Origin: CAVZYN01 sp963779515 | Lineage (GTDB): Bacteria; Pseudomonadota; Alphaproteobacteria; Rhizobiales; Hyphomicrobiaceae | DNA: 64,000 nucleotides | NCBI GenBank assembly: GCA_963779515.1 | Contig: CAVZYN010000018.1 | Coordinates: forward strand, 620,001-684,000 | Direction of reading: 5' to 3' | In this document: in pieces, positions 46,114 through 54,642 of the stretch | Layout of the letters: every line of letters begins with the position of its first letter | How positions within the stretch are numbered: position 1 is the first letter of the stretch | Translations under genes and position numbers: made by a program | Notes under the pieces: generated by a model | Told to the model about the DNA's origin: nothing | Databases searched by the model: none | What the model saw: only the letters and a program-made list of their open reading frames with translations

Positions 46114-47368
46114 ATGCTGAAACCCTTTGCCACTGGAGTGGCGCTCACAACCGCCATGCTCCTGACGCAACCCGCCGCGGCGCAAGAAAAACTGCGCATC
46201 GGTATGCTCGCGACGCTCTCGGGCGCGCTGACGACGCTCGGTGAAGACGGCGTGCGCGGCATGCAGGTCGCGGTCAAACAAGCCGGCAAGGTCGCCGGCC
46301 GCGAGATCGAGATCATCCAAGTCTCGACCGATGCAAGCCCCAACTCGGCCCTGCGTGGCGCACGCAAGCTCGTCGAACAGGACAAGGTCGAGCTGATCGT
46401 CGGCCCCTTGTCCGGGTCCGAAGGCATCGCCATGCGCGACTATGCCAAGACTGTTCCAAACGTCACGATCGTCAACGGGTCTTCCGGTGCGATGGAGACG
46501 ACGTTCGTCAATCCGTCGCCCAACTTCTTCCGCTTCAACATGGACGGCGCGCAGTGGATGGCGGGCCTCGGCGAACACATTTACAAGACCAAGGGCTACA
46601 AGAAAATTGCGACCCTCGCCGAAGACTATTCCTTCCCCTACACCCAGCTTCGCGGCTTCGCGCTTGAGTATTGCCGCGCTGGCGGCGAAATCACCGAACG
46701 CTTCTGGGTGCCGCTCGGCACCAAAGACTTCGGCTCGATCATTGCCAAATTGCCCGACAACGTCGACGCCATCTTCCTTGGCCTCGGCGGCGGCGATGCC
46801 GTGAACTTCCTCAATCAGTATGTGCAGGCTGGCGGCAAGGCCAAGCTGGTGGGCGGCTCGATCATGGTCGACCAGACGGTGCTGAGCTCGAAAGGCAACG
46901 CCAAGCGCGCGGCCATCGGCATTTCGGCGGCCGGTCCACAAGCCGACACCTGGGACAATCCGAAATGGCAGGCTTGGGTGAAGGCCTACCAGGACGCGTT
47001 CCCCGCCGATAAGCGATTCTCGGGTCCCTCGCTCAGCGGCACCGGCTACTACAATGCGTTCAATGCGCTGTTCGCCGCCCTCAATAAGGTCAATGGCGAT
47101 CTGAAGCGACGGCCACAAGAAGTTGCGTGAAGCGCTCTCGACCCTCGAGCTCGATGCCCCCAACGGCAAGATCAAGCTCGATGCCAACCGCCAGGCCATC
47201 GGCACGAACTTCGTCTACGAAATCGTCGAAGCCCCGAACGGCGATCTCGTCAGCAAGATGGTGCAAGTGGTGTCGAACGTGAACCAGAACCTCGGCATCG
47301 ACGCGGCGACCCTTGGCAAGATCGGCTTGCCGAGCCGCACCGGCCCCGAGTGCAAGAAAACCTATTGA
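46114..47368 (+). CDS. ABC substrate-binding protein (LivK type), frameshift near the C-terminus
   Basis: About 417 residues when one extra a at 47104-47105 is removed. The signal peptide ends near AAAQ (residue 23). The mature part starts EKLRIGMLATLSGALTTLG and continues with RGARKLVEQDKVELIVGPL and EDYSFPYTQLRGFALEY. The corrected join gives NGDLSDGHKKLREALSTLE, which is family-typical. A strong terminator follows, so it is likely made from its own transcript. It should deliver the ligand to the livH/M/G/F-like transporter 1.2 kb downstream. Confidence 0.9.
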
Positions 47369-47381
47369 TGCGACTGATAAC

Positions 47382-47416
47382 GCGACCGGTGCCCGTGGCG
47401 CCGGTCGCATTTTTTT
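47382..47416 (+). terminator. Rho-independent terminator after the binding protein gene
   Basis: Stem gcgaccgg / ccggtcgc extended inward by gcc/ggc with one t-g wobble (about 12 pairs), loop cgt, then seven T bases at 47410-47416. It separates the binding-protein transcript from the second AraC gene. Confidence 0.9.
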
Positions 47417-47629
47417 GCGTTGCGCGTGCTTCCGGAAAAGCTTGTCCTCGGACTTGATCCGGGGATGGGCACCGGTTTTCCGATAAGAGGCACGCAGGTA
47501 AACAGCGGTCTTGCTCCGCTCCGGTTTCTTCTGCAACATGAGTGTAGCCGGCTTTACCAACCAGCGCCTTCGGCCTCGCCAACGGCGGCGAGGACCGGCA
47601 AAGTCACCGAATTCGGCTGAGTGAGCGTC

Positions 47630-48460
47630 ATGAGTACGGCAATCGCGGCATATCATGGTGCGTTCGGGCGGGCGGTGATCTATCAGCTCAACCGTCCGAT
47701 CAGCACGCACGCGCACCGCGAAGGCCACCTGGTCTTCCACCTCGACGGCCCCTCGGCCTGGTCGCGCCTGCACCGCGGCGCCGCTTTGCTCTCACCCAAC
47801 AGCATCGCCGCGATCAACCCTTGGGAACAGCACGAGTTCATCCCCGGCGATCGCCACGCCGGCTCGCGCTTCCTGATCCTCTACATCAGTCCCGCCTGGT
47901 ACAGCGAGGCCGGCCGCAACAGTGAGATCCCGCTGCGCTTCGGCCAGCCTGAAGTGGCGATGACGCCCCGCATCTCGAATGTGCTGACCGGCCTGCATTA
48001 TGTTTTGCTCGGCGAGGGCCCCAATCTCTGCATCGATACGGCGATTTATGACCTCGTATCGGCCTGCTTTACCCAGTCCTGGAATGGGCTTGGCGCCCCG
48101 CGCGCGCCCCGCCTCGCCGCCCCATTGCTCGATTTTCGCGTCAGAAAATCCCTGGATTTGATTGCCACCCGCGTTGGCGCCGATTTTGAATTCGATGATT
48201 TGGCGCGCGATGCCGGCCTGTCGCGTCAGCATTTCTATAAACTATTCCGTGAGCAGGTTGGGGTTACACCGCATATTTATTTGAATACCTTGAGAATGGA
48301 GCGGGCAATCGATTGTCTGACTAAGACCGATCAGTCCGTGATCGACATTAGTTTATCCCTCGGGTTCGGGTCTCATAGCGGCTTTACCCGCTTCTTTTCC
48401 CAGAATGTCGGCGTCGCCCCGGCTGAATATCGCCGTGCTGCGGTGCGCGCGGGCACTTAA
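47630..48460 (+). CDS. AraC-family regulator, second of a paralogous pair
   Basis: A 276-residue paralogue of the AraC gene at 45021-45851. It has the same cupin-like N-terminal motif (STHAHREGHLVFHLDG), the PWEQHEF segment and the two helix-turn-helix motifs (FDDLARDAGLSRQHFYK and IDISLSLGFGSHSGFTRFF). ATG 47630 is used, with GTG 47621 as an alternative. It is directly upstream of the long transport/oxidation operon and of the direct repeats at 48461-48499. Confidence 0.9.
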   Translation: MSTAIAAYHGAFGRAVIYQLNRPISTHAHREGHLVFHLDGPSAWSRLHRGAALLSPNSIAAINPWEQHEFIPGDRHAGSRFLILYISPAWYSEAGRNSEIPLRFGQPEVAMTPRISNVLTGLHYVLLGEGPNLCIDTAIYDLVSACFTQSWNGLGAPRAPRLAAPLLDFRVRKSLDLIATRVGADFEFDDLARDAGLSRQHFYKLFREQVGVTPHIYLNTLRMERAIDCLTKTDQSVIDISLSLGFGSHSGFTRFFSQNVGVAPAEYRRAAVRAGT

Positions 48461-48564
48461 ATCAGACAAATCGACAAGGCAATCAGACAATCCGACAAGC
48501 GCGGACTGACCGATTCGCCCAGAATCAGATATGGGATGGCGGCATAAAGCTTCCATTATCTGAT
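48461..48564 (+). promoter_or_regulatory. Candidate AraC-type operator region of the livHMGF-oxidation operon
   Basis: Two imperfect direct repeats, atcagacaaatcgacaag (48461-48478) and atcagacaatccgacaag (48482-48499), are spaced 21 bases, two helical turns, as AraC-type half-sites often are. Inverted atcagata (48524-48531) and tatctgat (48557-48564) follow. The ten bases gacaagcgcg at 48494 also occur at 45984, upstream of the binding-protein gene. Control by the neighbouring AraC proteins is inference. Confidence 0.5.
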
Positions 48565-48577
48565 AATCCAGGATCAA

Positions 48578-49642
48578 ATGGCGCGCGCATTGAATGGTGC
48601 GACGGTGAGCGAAGGGGAGTCTGCAAACCGTTTGACGCGGTTCATGCAGCGCCGGCCAGTTTGGTCCCTGATTATAGCCGTTGCCACCGTGATAATGTTG
48701 TGGCTCATTTTCGCCGTCTGGCCGCCGGAACTCGAAGCCGCCATAGGCCGTAAGCGGGTCTTTCTCAGCGCATTCTTGAATGGCGTGACGCTCGGCGGAC
48801 TTTATTTCCTGGTCGCCAGTGGTTTCACCCTCATTTTCGGCCTCATGCGCAACGTCAATCTCGCGCACGGCTCGCTGTATCTGCTCGGCGGCTACGTCGG
48901 CTATGGCATCAGCTATCTCACCGGCTCGCTCGCGTTGAGCCTGATCGGCGCCTTCATCATCATCGCCCTGCTCGGAATCGTGCTGCAGGTGACGATCTTC
49001 CGCTGGATGGAAGGCCAGGATCTCCGCCAGACCCTCGTCACCATCGGCATCTCGATCGTCCTCGCCGACCTGATGCTCTGGATCTGGGGTGGCGACTTCT
49101 ATCAGATCGAAACGCCGGCCTGGCTCGTCGGCCCCGTCCGCACCCCCTTCGTCACCGGCCTCACCAGCACCGGTGAGCCGGTCTACCTCTCTTATCCGCT
49201 CGTGCGTCTTGCGATCTTCTTCGCCTCCGTCGTCATTGGCATCTTGATGTGGCTCGCACTCAATAAGACGCGGATCGGCATGCTGGTGCGCGCCGGCGTC
49301 GACGACAAGGACATGCTGTCGGCGACGGGCGCCCGCGTGCAGGCGATCTTTGTCATGGTGTTTGCGTTCGGCGCCGGGCTCGCGGGTCTGTCGGGCGTCA
49401 TCGGCGGCCTGTTCCAGTCGCTGCAGCCCGGCGAGGACATCAAGATTTTGCTCGCCTCGCTGGTCGTCGTCATCGTCGGTGGCATGGGCTCGATTCCAGG
49501 CGCCGCCGTCGGCGCGCTGATCATCGGTCTCGCCGAGCAGTTCGGCTCGGTCTACATGCCGACCTACGCCGTCGTGTTGACGTTCGTCATCATGGTCGTC
49601 GCGCTCGCAATCAGGCCTGAAGGCCTGTTTGGGAGGCGCTGA
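48578..49642 (+). CDS. Branched-chain amino acid type ABC permease LivH-like
   Basis: A 354-residue permease with an N-terminal extension of about 55 residues (one extra membrane segment near 28-50) before the usual LivH fold. It contains GFTLIFGLMRNVNLAHGSLY, the standard LivH motif, and GMLVRAGVDDKDMLSATG in the coupling loop. It is the first gene of the long operon and runs straight into the LivM-like gene. Confidence 0.92.
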   Translation: MARALNGATVSEGESANRLTRFMQRRPVWSLIIAVATVIMLWLIFAVWPPELEAAIGRKRVFLSAFLNGVTLGGLYFLVASGFTLIFGLMRNVNLAHGSLYLLGGYVGYGISYLTGSLALSLIGAFIIIALLGIVLQVTIFRWMEGQDLRQTLVTIGISIVLADLMLWIWGGDFYQIETPAWLVGPVRTPFVTGLTSTGEPVYLSYPLVRLAIFFASVVIGILMWLALNKTRIGMLVRAGVDDKDMLSATGARVQAIFVMVFAFGAGLAGLSGVIGGLFQSLQPGEDIKILLASLVVVIVGGMGSIPGAAVGALIIGLAEQFGSVYMPTYAVVLTFVIMVVALAIRPEGLFGRR

Positions 49643-49644
49643 CG

Positions 49645-50712
49645 ATGGCAGCACCCGCAACGCCCGCCGCCGCATCGAGCCCCGCCGCCGCCACTGCGCC
49701 CGCCAGCGGCTTGGGCGAACCGGGCCAACTCGTCGCCCTGTTGTTCGCGCTGTTCTTGCTGTTCCTGCCGGCCTTCGCCAGCACCTTCGTCACCAATCAG
49801 ATCTTCGGCTATGCGATGATCCTCGGCATGATCGCGCTCAGCCTGATGTTCCTCGCCGGTTATGGCGGCATGGTCAGCCTCGTGCAGATGACCGTCGCCG
49901 GATGCGCCGGCTACATGGTCGCGATCTTCGGCGACAGCGCCATCACCAACGTCAGTCTGGGCTGGCCCTGGTGGCTCGCGGTCGTCATCGCGATCGTGAT
50001 CGCGATCGCGTTCGGCACCATCAGCGGCGCGCTCTCGGTGCGCACCGAAGGCATCTACACGATCATGATCACGCTCGCGATCGCATCCGCCTTCTATTAT
50101 TTCACGCTGCAGAACTACTCGATTTTCAACGGGTTCAGCGGCTTCAACTCGGTGCTCGCGCCGGTGTTCCTCGGCGTCGATTGGGGTAAGTCCACGCCCG
50201 CCTACTATCTCGTTCTGTTCTGGGCGGTCCTCTCGTTCCTCACCGTCATCTACGTCGCGCGCAGCCCGTTCGGCCTGGCGCTCCAGGGCATCCGCGACAA
50301 TCCGCGGCGCATGGCGGCGCTGGGCTTCAACGTCACCGCCCACCGCATCGCCGCTTACACCTTCGCCTCGCTCATCGCCGCCGTCGCCGGCGTGCTTCTC
50401 GTCTGGCATCAGGCGCAGATCTCGCCCGGCACCGCCGGCGTCGGCCCCGTGGTCGACATTCTCATCATCGCCGTCATCGGCGGCATCGGCCGCCCCATCG
50501 GCCCCTTCGTCGGTGCCCTGGTCTACGTCCTGCTCCGCACCTTCGCCTTGGACGCGCTCGAGGCCATCGGCCTCGAAGGCAAGCGCTTCCAGCTGCTGGT
50601 CGGCTTGGGCTTTCTTTTGATCGTGCTGTTCTCGCCCGATGGCCTCGTTGGCATCTGGCGCCGCCTCGCCACCCGCTGGAGCAACCCCGATCGATCCCGG
50701 AGGACGGCGTGA
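49645..50712 (+). CDS. Branched-chain amino acid type ABC permease LivM-like
   Basis: A 355-residue permease with an Ala/Pro-rich N-terminal 30 residues, then about ten membrane segments. The family motif is GYGGMVSLVQMTVAGCAGY and the coupling loop is ALQGIRDNPRRMAALGFNV. The stop overlaps the next start (GTGA). Confidence 0.92.
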   Translation: MAAPATPAAASSPAAATAPASGLGEPGQLVALLFALFLLFLPAFASTFVTNQIFGYAMILGMIALSLMFLAGYGGMVSLVQMTVAGCAGYMVAIFGDSAITNVSLGWPWWLAVVIAIVIAIAFGTISGALSVRTEGIYTIMITLAIASAFYYFTLQNYSIFNGFSGFNSVLAPVFLGVDWGKSTPAYYLVLFWAVLSFLTVIYVARSPFGLALQGIRDNPRRMAALGFNVTAHRIAAYTFASLIAAVAGVLLVWHQAQISPGTAGVGPVVDILIIAVIGGIGRPIGPFVGALVYVLLRTFALDALEAIGLEGKRFQLLVGLGFLLIVLFSPDGLVGIWRRLATRWSNPDRSRRTA

Positions 50713-51506
50713 ACGCGACCGCACCTCTCTCGGCGGCGGACCGTTTCCTCGCGGCCGGCGCCGCCAATGCGCTGGAGTTGCGCGGTGTGACGCGCATGTT
50801 CGGCGCGCTTGCGGCCCTCGTCGATGTCACCATCACCGTCCGCCCCGGCGAGCGCCGCGCCGTCCTCGGCTCCAACGGCGCCGGCAAGACCACGCTCTTC
50901 AACTGCATCACCGGCGACTTCGCGGCGACCTCCGGCACGATCCGCTTCTTCGGCGAAGACGTCACCGCCTTCCCCGCGCACGAGCGCATCCGCCGCGGCC
51001 TCCGCCGCACCTATCAGATCTCCTCGCTGTTCGGCGGCTTGCCCGTCATCGACAACGTCTATCTCGCGTGCCGGGGCGTTTCACGCGGCCGCTTCTCGCT
51101 GCTGCGGCCGCGCCGCGACGACGCGCTGATGAGCACCGCCGAGGGTCTGGTCGACGCCGTCCGTCTGACCGGCTCGAAGGACCGCCTTGTCTCCGAACTC
51201 GCCTACGGACAGCAGCGCCAGCTCGAAGTGGCGCTCGCCCTCGCCGGCGCCCCGCGCTTCATCCTCTTCGACGAACCCGCCGCCGGCCTGTCGCCCGCCG
51301 AACGCGGCGACCTTGTCGAGATCCTGACGTCGCTGCCCGCCCACATCGGCTACATCATCATCGAGCACGATATGGACGTCGCCCTCCGCGTCGTCGAAAG
51401 CGTGACGATGCTGCACAACGGCCGCGTCTTCAAGGAAGGCCTGCCGAGCGAGATCGAAGACGATCCCGAAGTCCAGGAACTCTACCTCGGAGGCGGCCAT
51501 GCGTGA
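50709..51506 (+). CDS. Branched-chain amino acid type ABC ATPase LivG-like
   Basis: A 265-residue ATPase with Walker A GSNGAGKTT, signature ELAYGQQRQLEVALAL and Walker B FILFDEPAAGLS. The start is GTG at 50709. Its end overlaps the LivF-like fusion gene by eight bases. Confidence 0.93.
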   Translation: MNATAPLSAADRFLAAGAANALELRGVTRMFGALAALVDVTITVRPGERRAVLGSNGAGKTTLFNCITGDFAATSGTIRFFGEDVTAFPAHERIRRGLRRTYQISSLFGGLPVIDNVYLACRGVSRGRFSLLRPRRDDALMSTAEGLVDAVRLTGSKDRLVSELAYGQQRQLEVALALAGAPRFILFDEPAAGLSPAERGDLVEILTSLPAHIGYIIIEHDMDVALRVVESVTMLHNGRVFKEGLPSEIEDDPEVQELYLGGGHA

Positions 51507-53755
51507 TCGCCGCGCCGCCGGTAGCACCGGCTCGGTCCTGACCATCTCCGGTCTCAACGTCTTCTACGGCCGCTCGCATGCGCTCCAAGGCGTCGATCTC
51601 AAGGTCGACAGCGGCGTCCTCTCCGTCGTCGGCCGCAACGGCATGGGCAAAACCACGCTCTGCAAGACGATCATGGGGCTCGTGCGCGCCAGCAGCGGAT
51701 CGATCCGCTACGCGGGCCAGGAACTCACCGCCCTGTCGCCGGCGCAGATCGCGCGTCTCGGCATCGGCTACGTGCCGCAAGGCCGGCGTCTGTGGCGCTC
51801 GCTGACCGTCGACGAGCACTTGCGCCTCGTCGCCGGCGGCACCAAGACGCGCGGCGCCTGGAGCATCGAGCGCATCTACGATACCTTCCCGCGCCTCGGC
51901 GAGCGCAAGCAGAACGGTGGCGCGCAGCTCTCCGGCGGCGAGCAGCAGATGCTCGCGATTTCGCGCGCGCTCCTGCTCAATCCGCGCCTTCTGATCATGG
52001 ACGAGCCGACCGAGGGCCTGGCGCCGGTCATCGTCTCGCAAGTCGAGGACATGCTGATCGCGCTCGGCGAAGAGCCGGACATGGCCGTCCTCGTCATCGA
52101 GCAGAACATCGGCGTCGCCTGCGGCATTTCCGATACTGTCGCCATCATGGTCAACGGTCGCGTCAACCGCACGATCAACTCGCGCCAGCTCGCCGCCGAC
52201 CGCGATCTGCAGCAGCGCCTGCTCGGTGTCGGCCGTCATGCGCACGAAGACGCCAACGGCGACGCCCCCGCCCTAAGCACCACATCGCCCGCCGCGACCG
52301 GACAGCCGGCCCCCGCCGCAGCCGCGCCCGTCCGCATCTATGTCTCCAATCCCGTCCTGCCGACGCGCTGGTCCGCGCCCCTTCCGCTCGCCCGCATCGA
52401 GGCGACCGCCCGCGTGTCGACCGGCAACGTCGTCACGCTCCGCGAATCGAGCGCCCGCGAGCGCCGTCCCGAAATCGCGTCCTCCCGCGTCGAAGACGCC
52501 GCCGTACTCGTCGTCGGCACCCTCGACACAAAAGGCGATGAACTCCGCTTCATGCGCGACTTGCTGATCGCGGCCGGCATCAAGACGCGCCTTGTCGACG
52601 TCTCGACCAGCGGTGGTCACGCCAGCGCCGACGTCGCGCCGGGTGAAATTGCGCTGCATCATCGCCGCGGCTCGAGCGGTGTCTTCACCTCCGATCGCGG
52701 CACTGCCGTTGCCGGCATGGCCGAGGCCTTCGAGGCTTGGATCAAGCGCCAGACCGGCATCGCCGGCATCATCTCCGCCGGTGGTTCTGGTGGCACCTCG
52801 ATCGCGACGCAGGCGATGCGCGCACTGCCGATCGGTATCCCCAAGGTCATGATCTCGACCGTTGCCTCGGGCGACGTTGGCCGCTACGTCGGCCCCTCCG
52901 ATATCATGATGCTCTATTCCGTCACCGACGTGCAGGGCCTCAACAGCATCTCCCGTCAGGTGCTCGCCAATGGCGCGCAAGCCATGATCGGCATGGCCAA
53001 GGCGCGCCTTGCTAATGCCGAAGCCGCCCTGTCGCGCCCGCGCGCGCGTGCCGCGTCCGAATTGCCGGCCATCGGGCTCACCATGTTCGGCGTCACCACG
53101 GCCTGCGTCGAGCACATCACAAAAGACCTCAAGAGCGACTTCGATTGCCTCGTGTTCCACGCCACTGGAACCGGCGGTCAATCGATGGAGAAGCTGGTCG
53201 ACTTCAGGCCTCCTCACCGCCGTACTCGACGTCACGACGACTGAAGTCTGCGACCTCCTGATGGGCGGCGTTTTTCCCGCAACCGAAGACCGCTTCGGCG
53301 CCATCGTCCGCACCCGCGTCCCCTATATCGGCGCGTGCGGCGCGCTCGATATGGTCAACTTCGGCGCTCATGACACCGTCCCGCCGCACTATCAGGGCCG
53401 CCTCCTGTATCGCCACAACCCCAACGTCACGTTGATGCGCACGACGCCCGAGGAATGCGCCCGCATCGGCCAGTGGATCGGCGACAAACTCAACCAGATG
53501 GATGGCCCTGTCCGCTTCTACATTCCGGAGGGCGGCGTATCCGCGCTCGATGCACCGGGCCAGCCGTTCCACGATCCCGAGGCAAACGCGGCCCTGTTCA
53601 AGGCGCTCGAGACGACCGTCCGCCGCACGTCCAATCGCCAGCTCATCCGCCTGCCGCACCACATCAACGATCCGGCCTTTGCGCGCGTGTTGGTCGATAC
53701 ATTTCACGTGTTGGTGGGTGGTCGCACCCGCCGCCGGCACACTGGGGGAAATTGA
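51499..53755 (+). CDS. LivF ATPase fused to a Tm-1-like (UPF0261) domain, frameshift near 53203
   Basis: About 751 residues after removing one extra t at 53203-53204. Residues 1-245 are a complete LivF ATPase: GRNGMGKTT, LSGGEQQM and LLIMDEP. A linker of about 88 residues, rich in Ala, Pro and Thr at its start, follows. Residues about 334-751 are a Tm-1-like/UPF0261 ATP-binding domain: VVGTLDTKGDE, ISAGGSGGTSIATQAM, and after the correction EKLVDSGLLTAVLDVTTTEVCDLL. Tm-1-like domains occur with a TIM-barrel partner, and that partner is the next gene (TGATG overlap). Joining a transport ATPase to this domain in one chain suggests coupling of uptake to the first processing step (inference). Confidence 0.87.
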
Positions 53756-54633
53756 TGCCGAGATTCACCCGCCAAGCCCTGCTGAAGAAATTCCATGCCA
53801 TGATCCGCGCTGGCGAGCCGATCGTCGGCGGCGGCGCCGGCACCGGCCTCTCCGCCAAATGCGAAGAGGCCGGCGGCATCGATTTGATCGTCATCTACAA
53901 TTCGGGACGCTATCGCATGGCCGGCCGCGGCTCGCTCGCCGGCCTCATGGCCTACGGCGATGCGAATGCCATCGTCGTGGAAATGGCGCACGAAGTCCTG
54001 CCCGTCGTCAAGAAAACGCCCGTCCTCGCCGGCGTCAACGGCACCGACCCCTTCCGCGACATGGACGTCTTCCTCGACGACCTCGCACGCATCGGCTTTT
54101 CCGGCGTCCAGAATTTCCCGACCGTCGGCCTGATCGACGGCGTCTTCCGCAAGAATCTCGAAGAGACCGGCATGTCCTTCGCCCTCGAGGTCGGCATGAT
54201 CGCCAAGGCCCGCGCCAAGGACATGTTCACGACGCCCTATGTGTTCAGTGCCGCCGACGCGACCGCGATGGCCAAGGCCGGCGCCGACATCATTGTCTGC
54301 CACCTCGGTTTGACAACCGGTGGCGCCATCGGCGCGGAAACCTCACTGAAGCTGACGGATTGCCCGGCGCTCGTCGACGAATGGGCCGCCGCGGCGCTGA
54401 AAGTCAATAAAGACGCGATTGTTCTCGTGCATGGTGGCCCAGTGGCTGAGCCCGCAGACGCCGAGTTCGTCCTCAACAATACCAAGTACTGTCATGGATT
54501 TTACGGCGCCTCCTCCATGGAGCGTCTGCCCGTCGAAATCGCGCTCACCGAGCAGGTGCGCAAGTTCAAACACATCCAACATCGCCGCGATGCCGGCAAG
54601 AAAGCGAAGGGTGGCGGTGCCACTCGGTCGTAA
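53755..54633 (+). CDS. TIM-barrel PEP-hydrolase-family protein (Tm-1 partner)
   Basis: A 292-residue TIM-barrel protein of the phosphoenolpyruvate-hydrolase-like family. Segments include AGEPIVGGGAGTGLSAKCEE, IVIYNSGRYRMAGRGSLAG, GFSGVQNFPTVGLIDG and a late FVLNNTKYCHGFYGASS. In plants and fungi this domain is fused to a Tm-1-like domain, so here the two are split into neighbouring genes. ATG 53755 overlaps the upstream stop. The reaction is not firmly known for the family. Confidence 0.85.
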   Translation: MPRFTRQALLKKFHAMIRAGEPIVGGGAGTGLSAKCEEAGGIDLIVIYNSGRYRMAGRGSLAGLMAYGDANAIVVEMAHEVLPVVKKTPVLAGVNGTDPFRDMDVFLDDLARIGFSGVQNFPTVGLIDGVFRKNLEETGMSFALEVGMIAKARAKDMFTTPYVFSAADATAMAKAGADIIVCHLGLTTGGAIGAETSLKLTDCPALVDEWAAAALKVNKDAIVLVHGGPVAEPADAEFVLNNTKYCHGFYGASSMERLPVEIALTEQVRKFKHIQHRRDAGKKAKGGGATRS

Positions 54634-54642
54634 GGAGGAACT

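Noticed and set aside
48353..49675. Antisense frame of 440 codons over the livH-like gene
   Set aside because: The plus-strand gene has membrane segments and the LivH motif; the antisense product is a charged low-complexity shadow.
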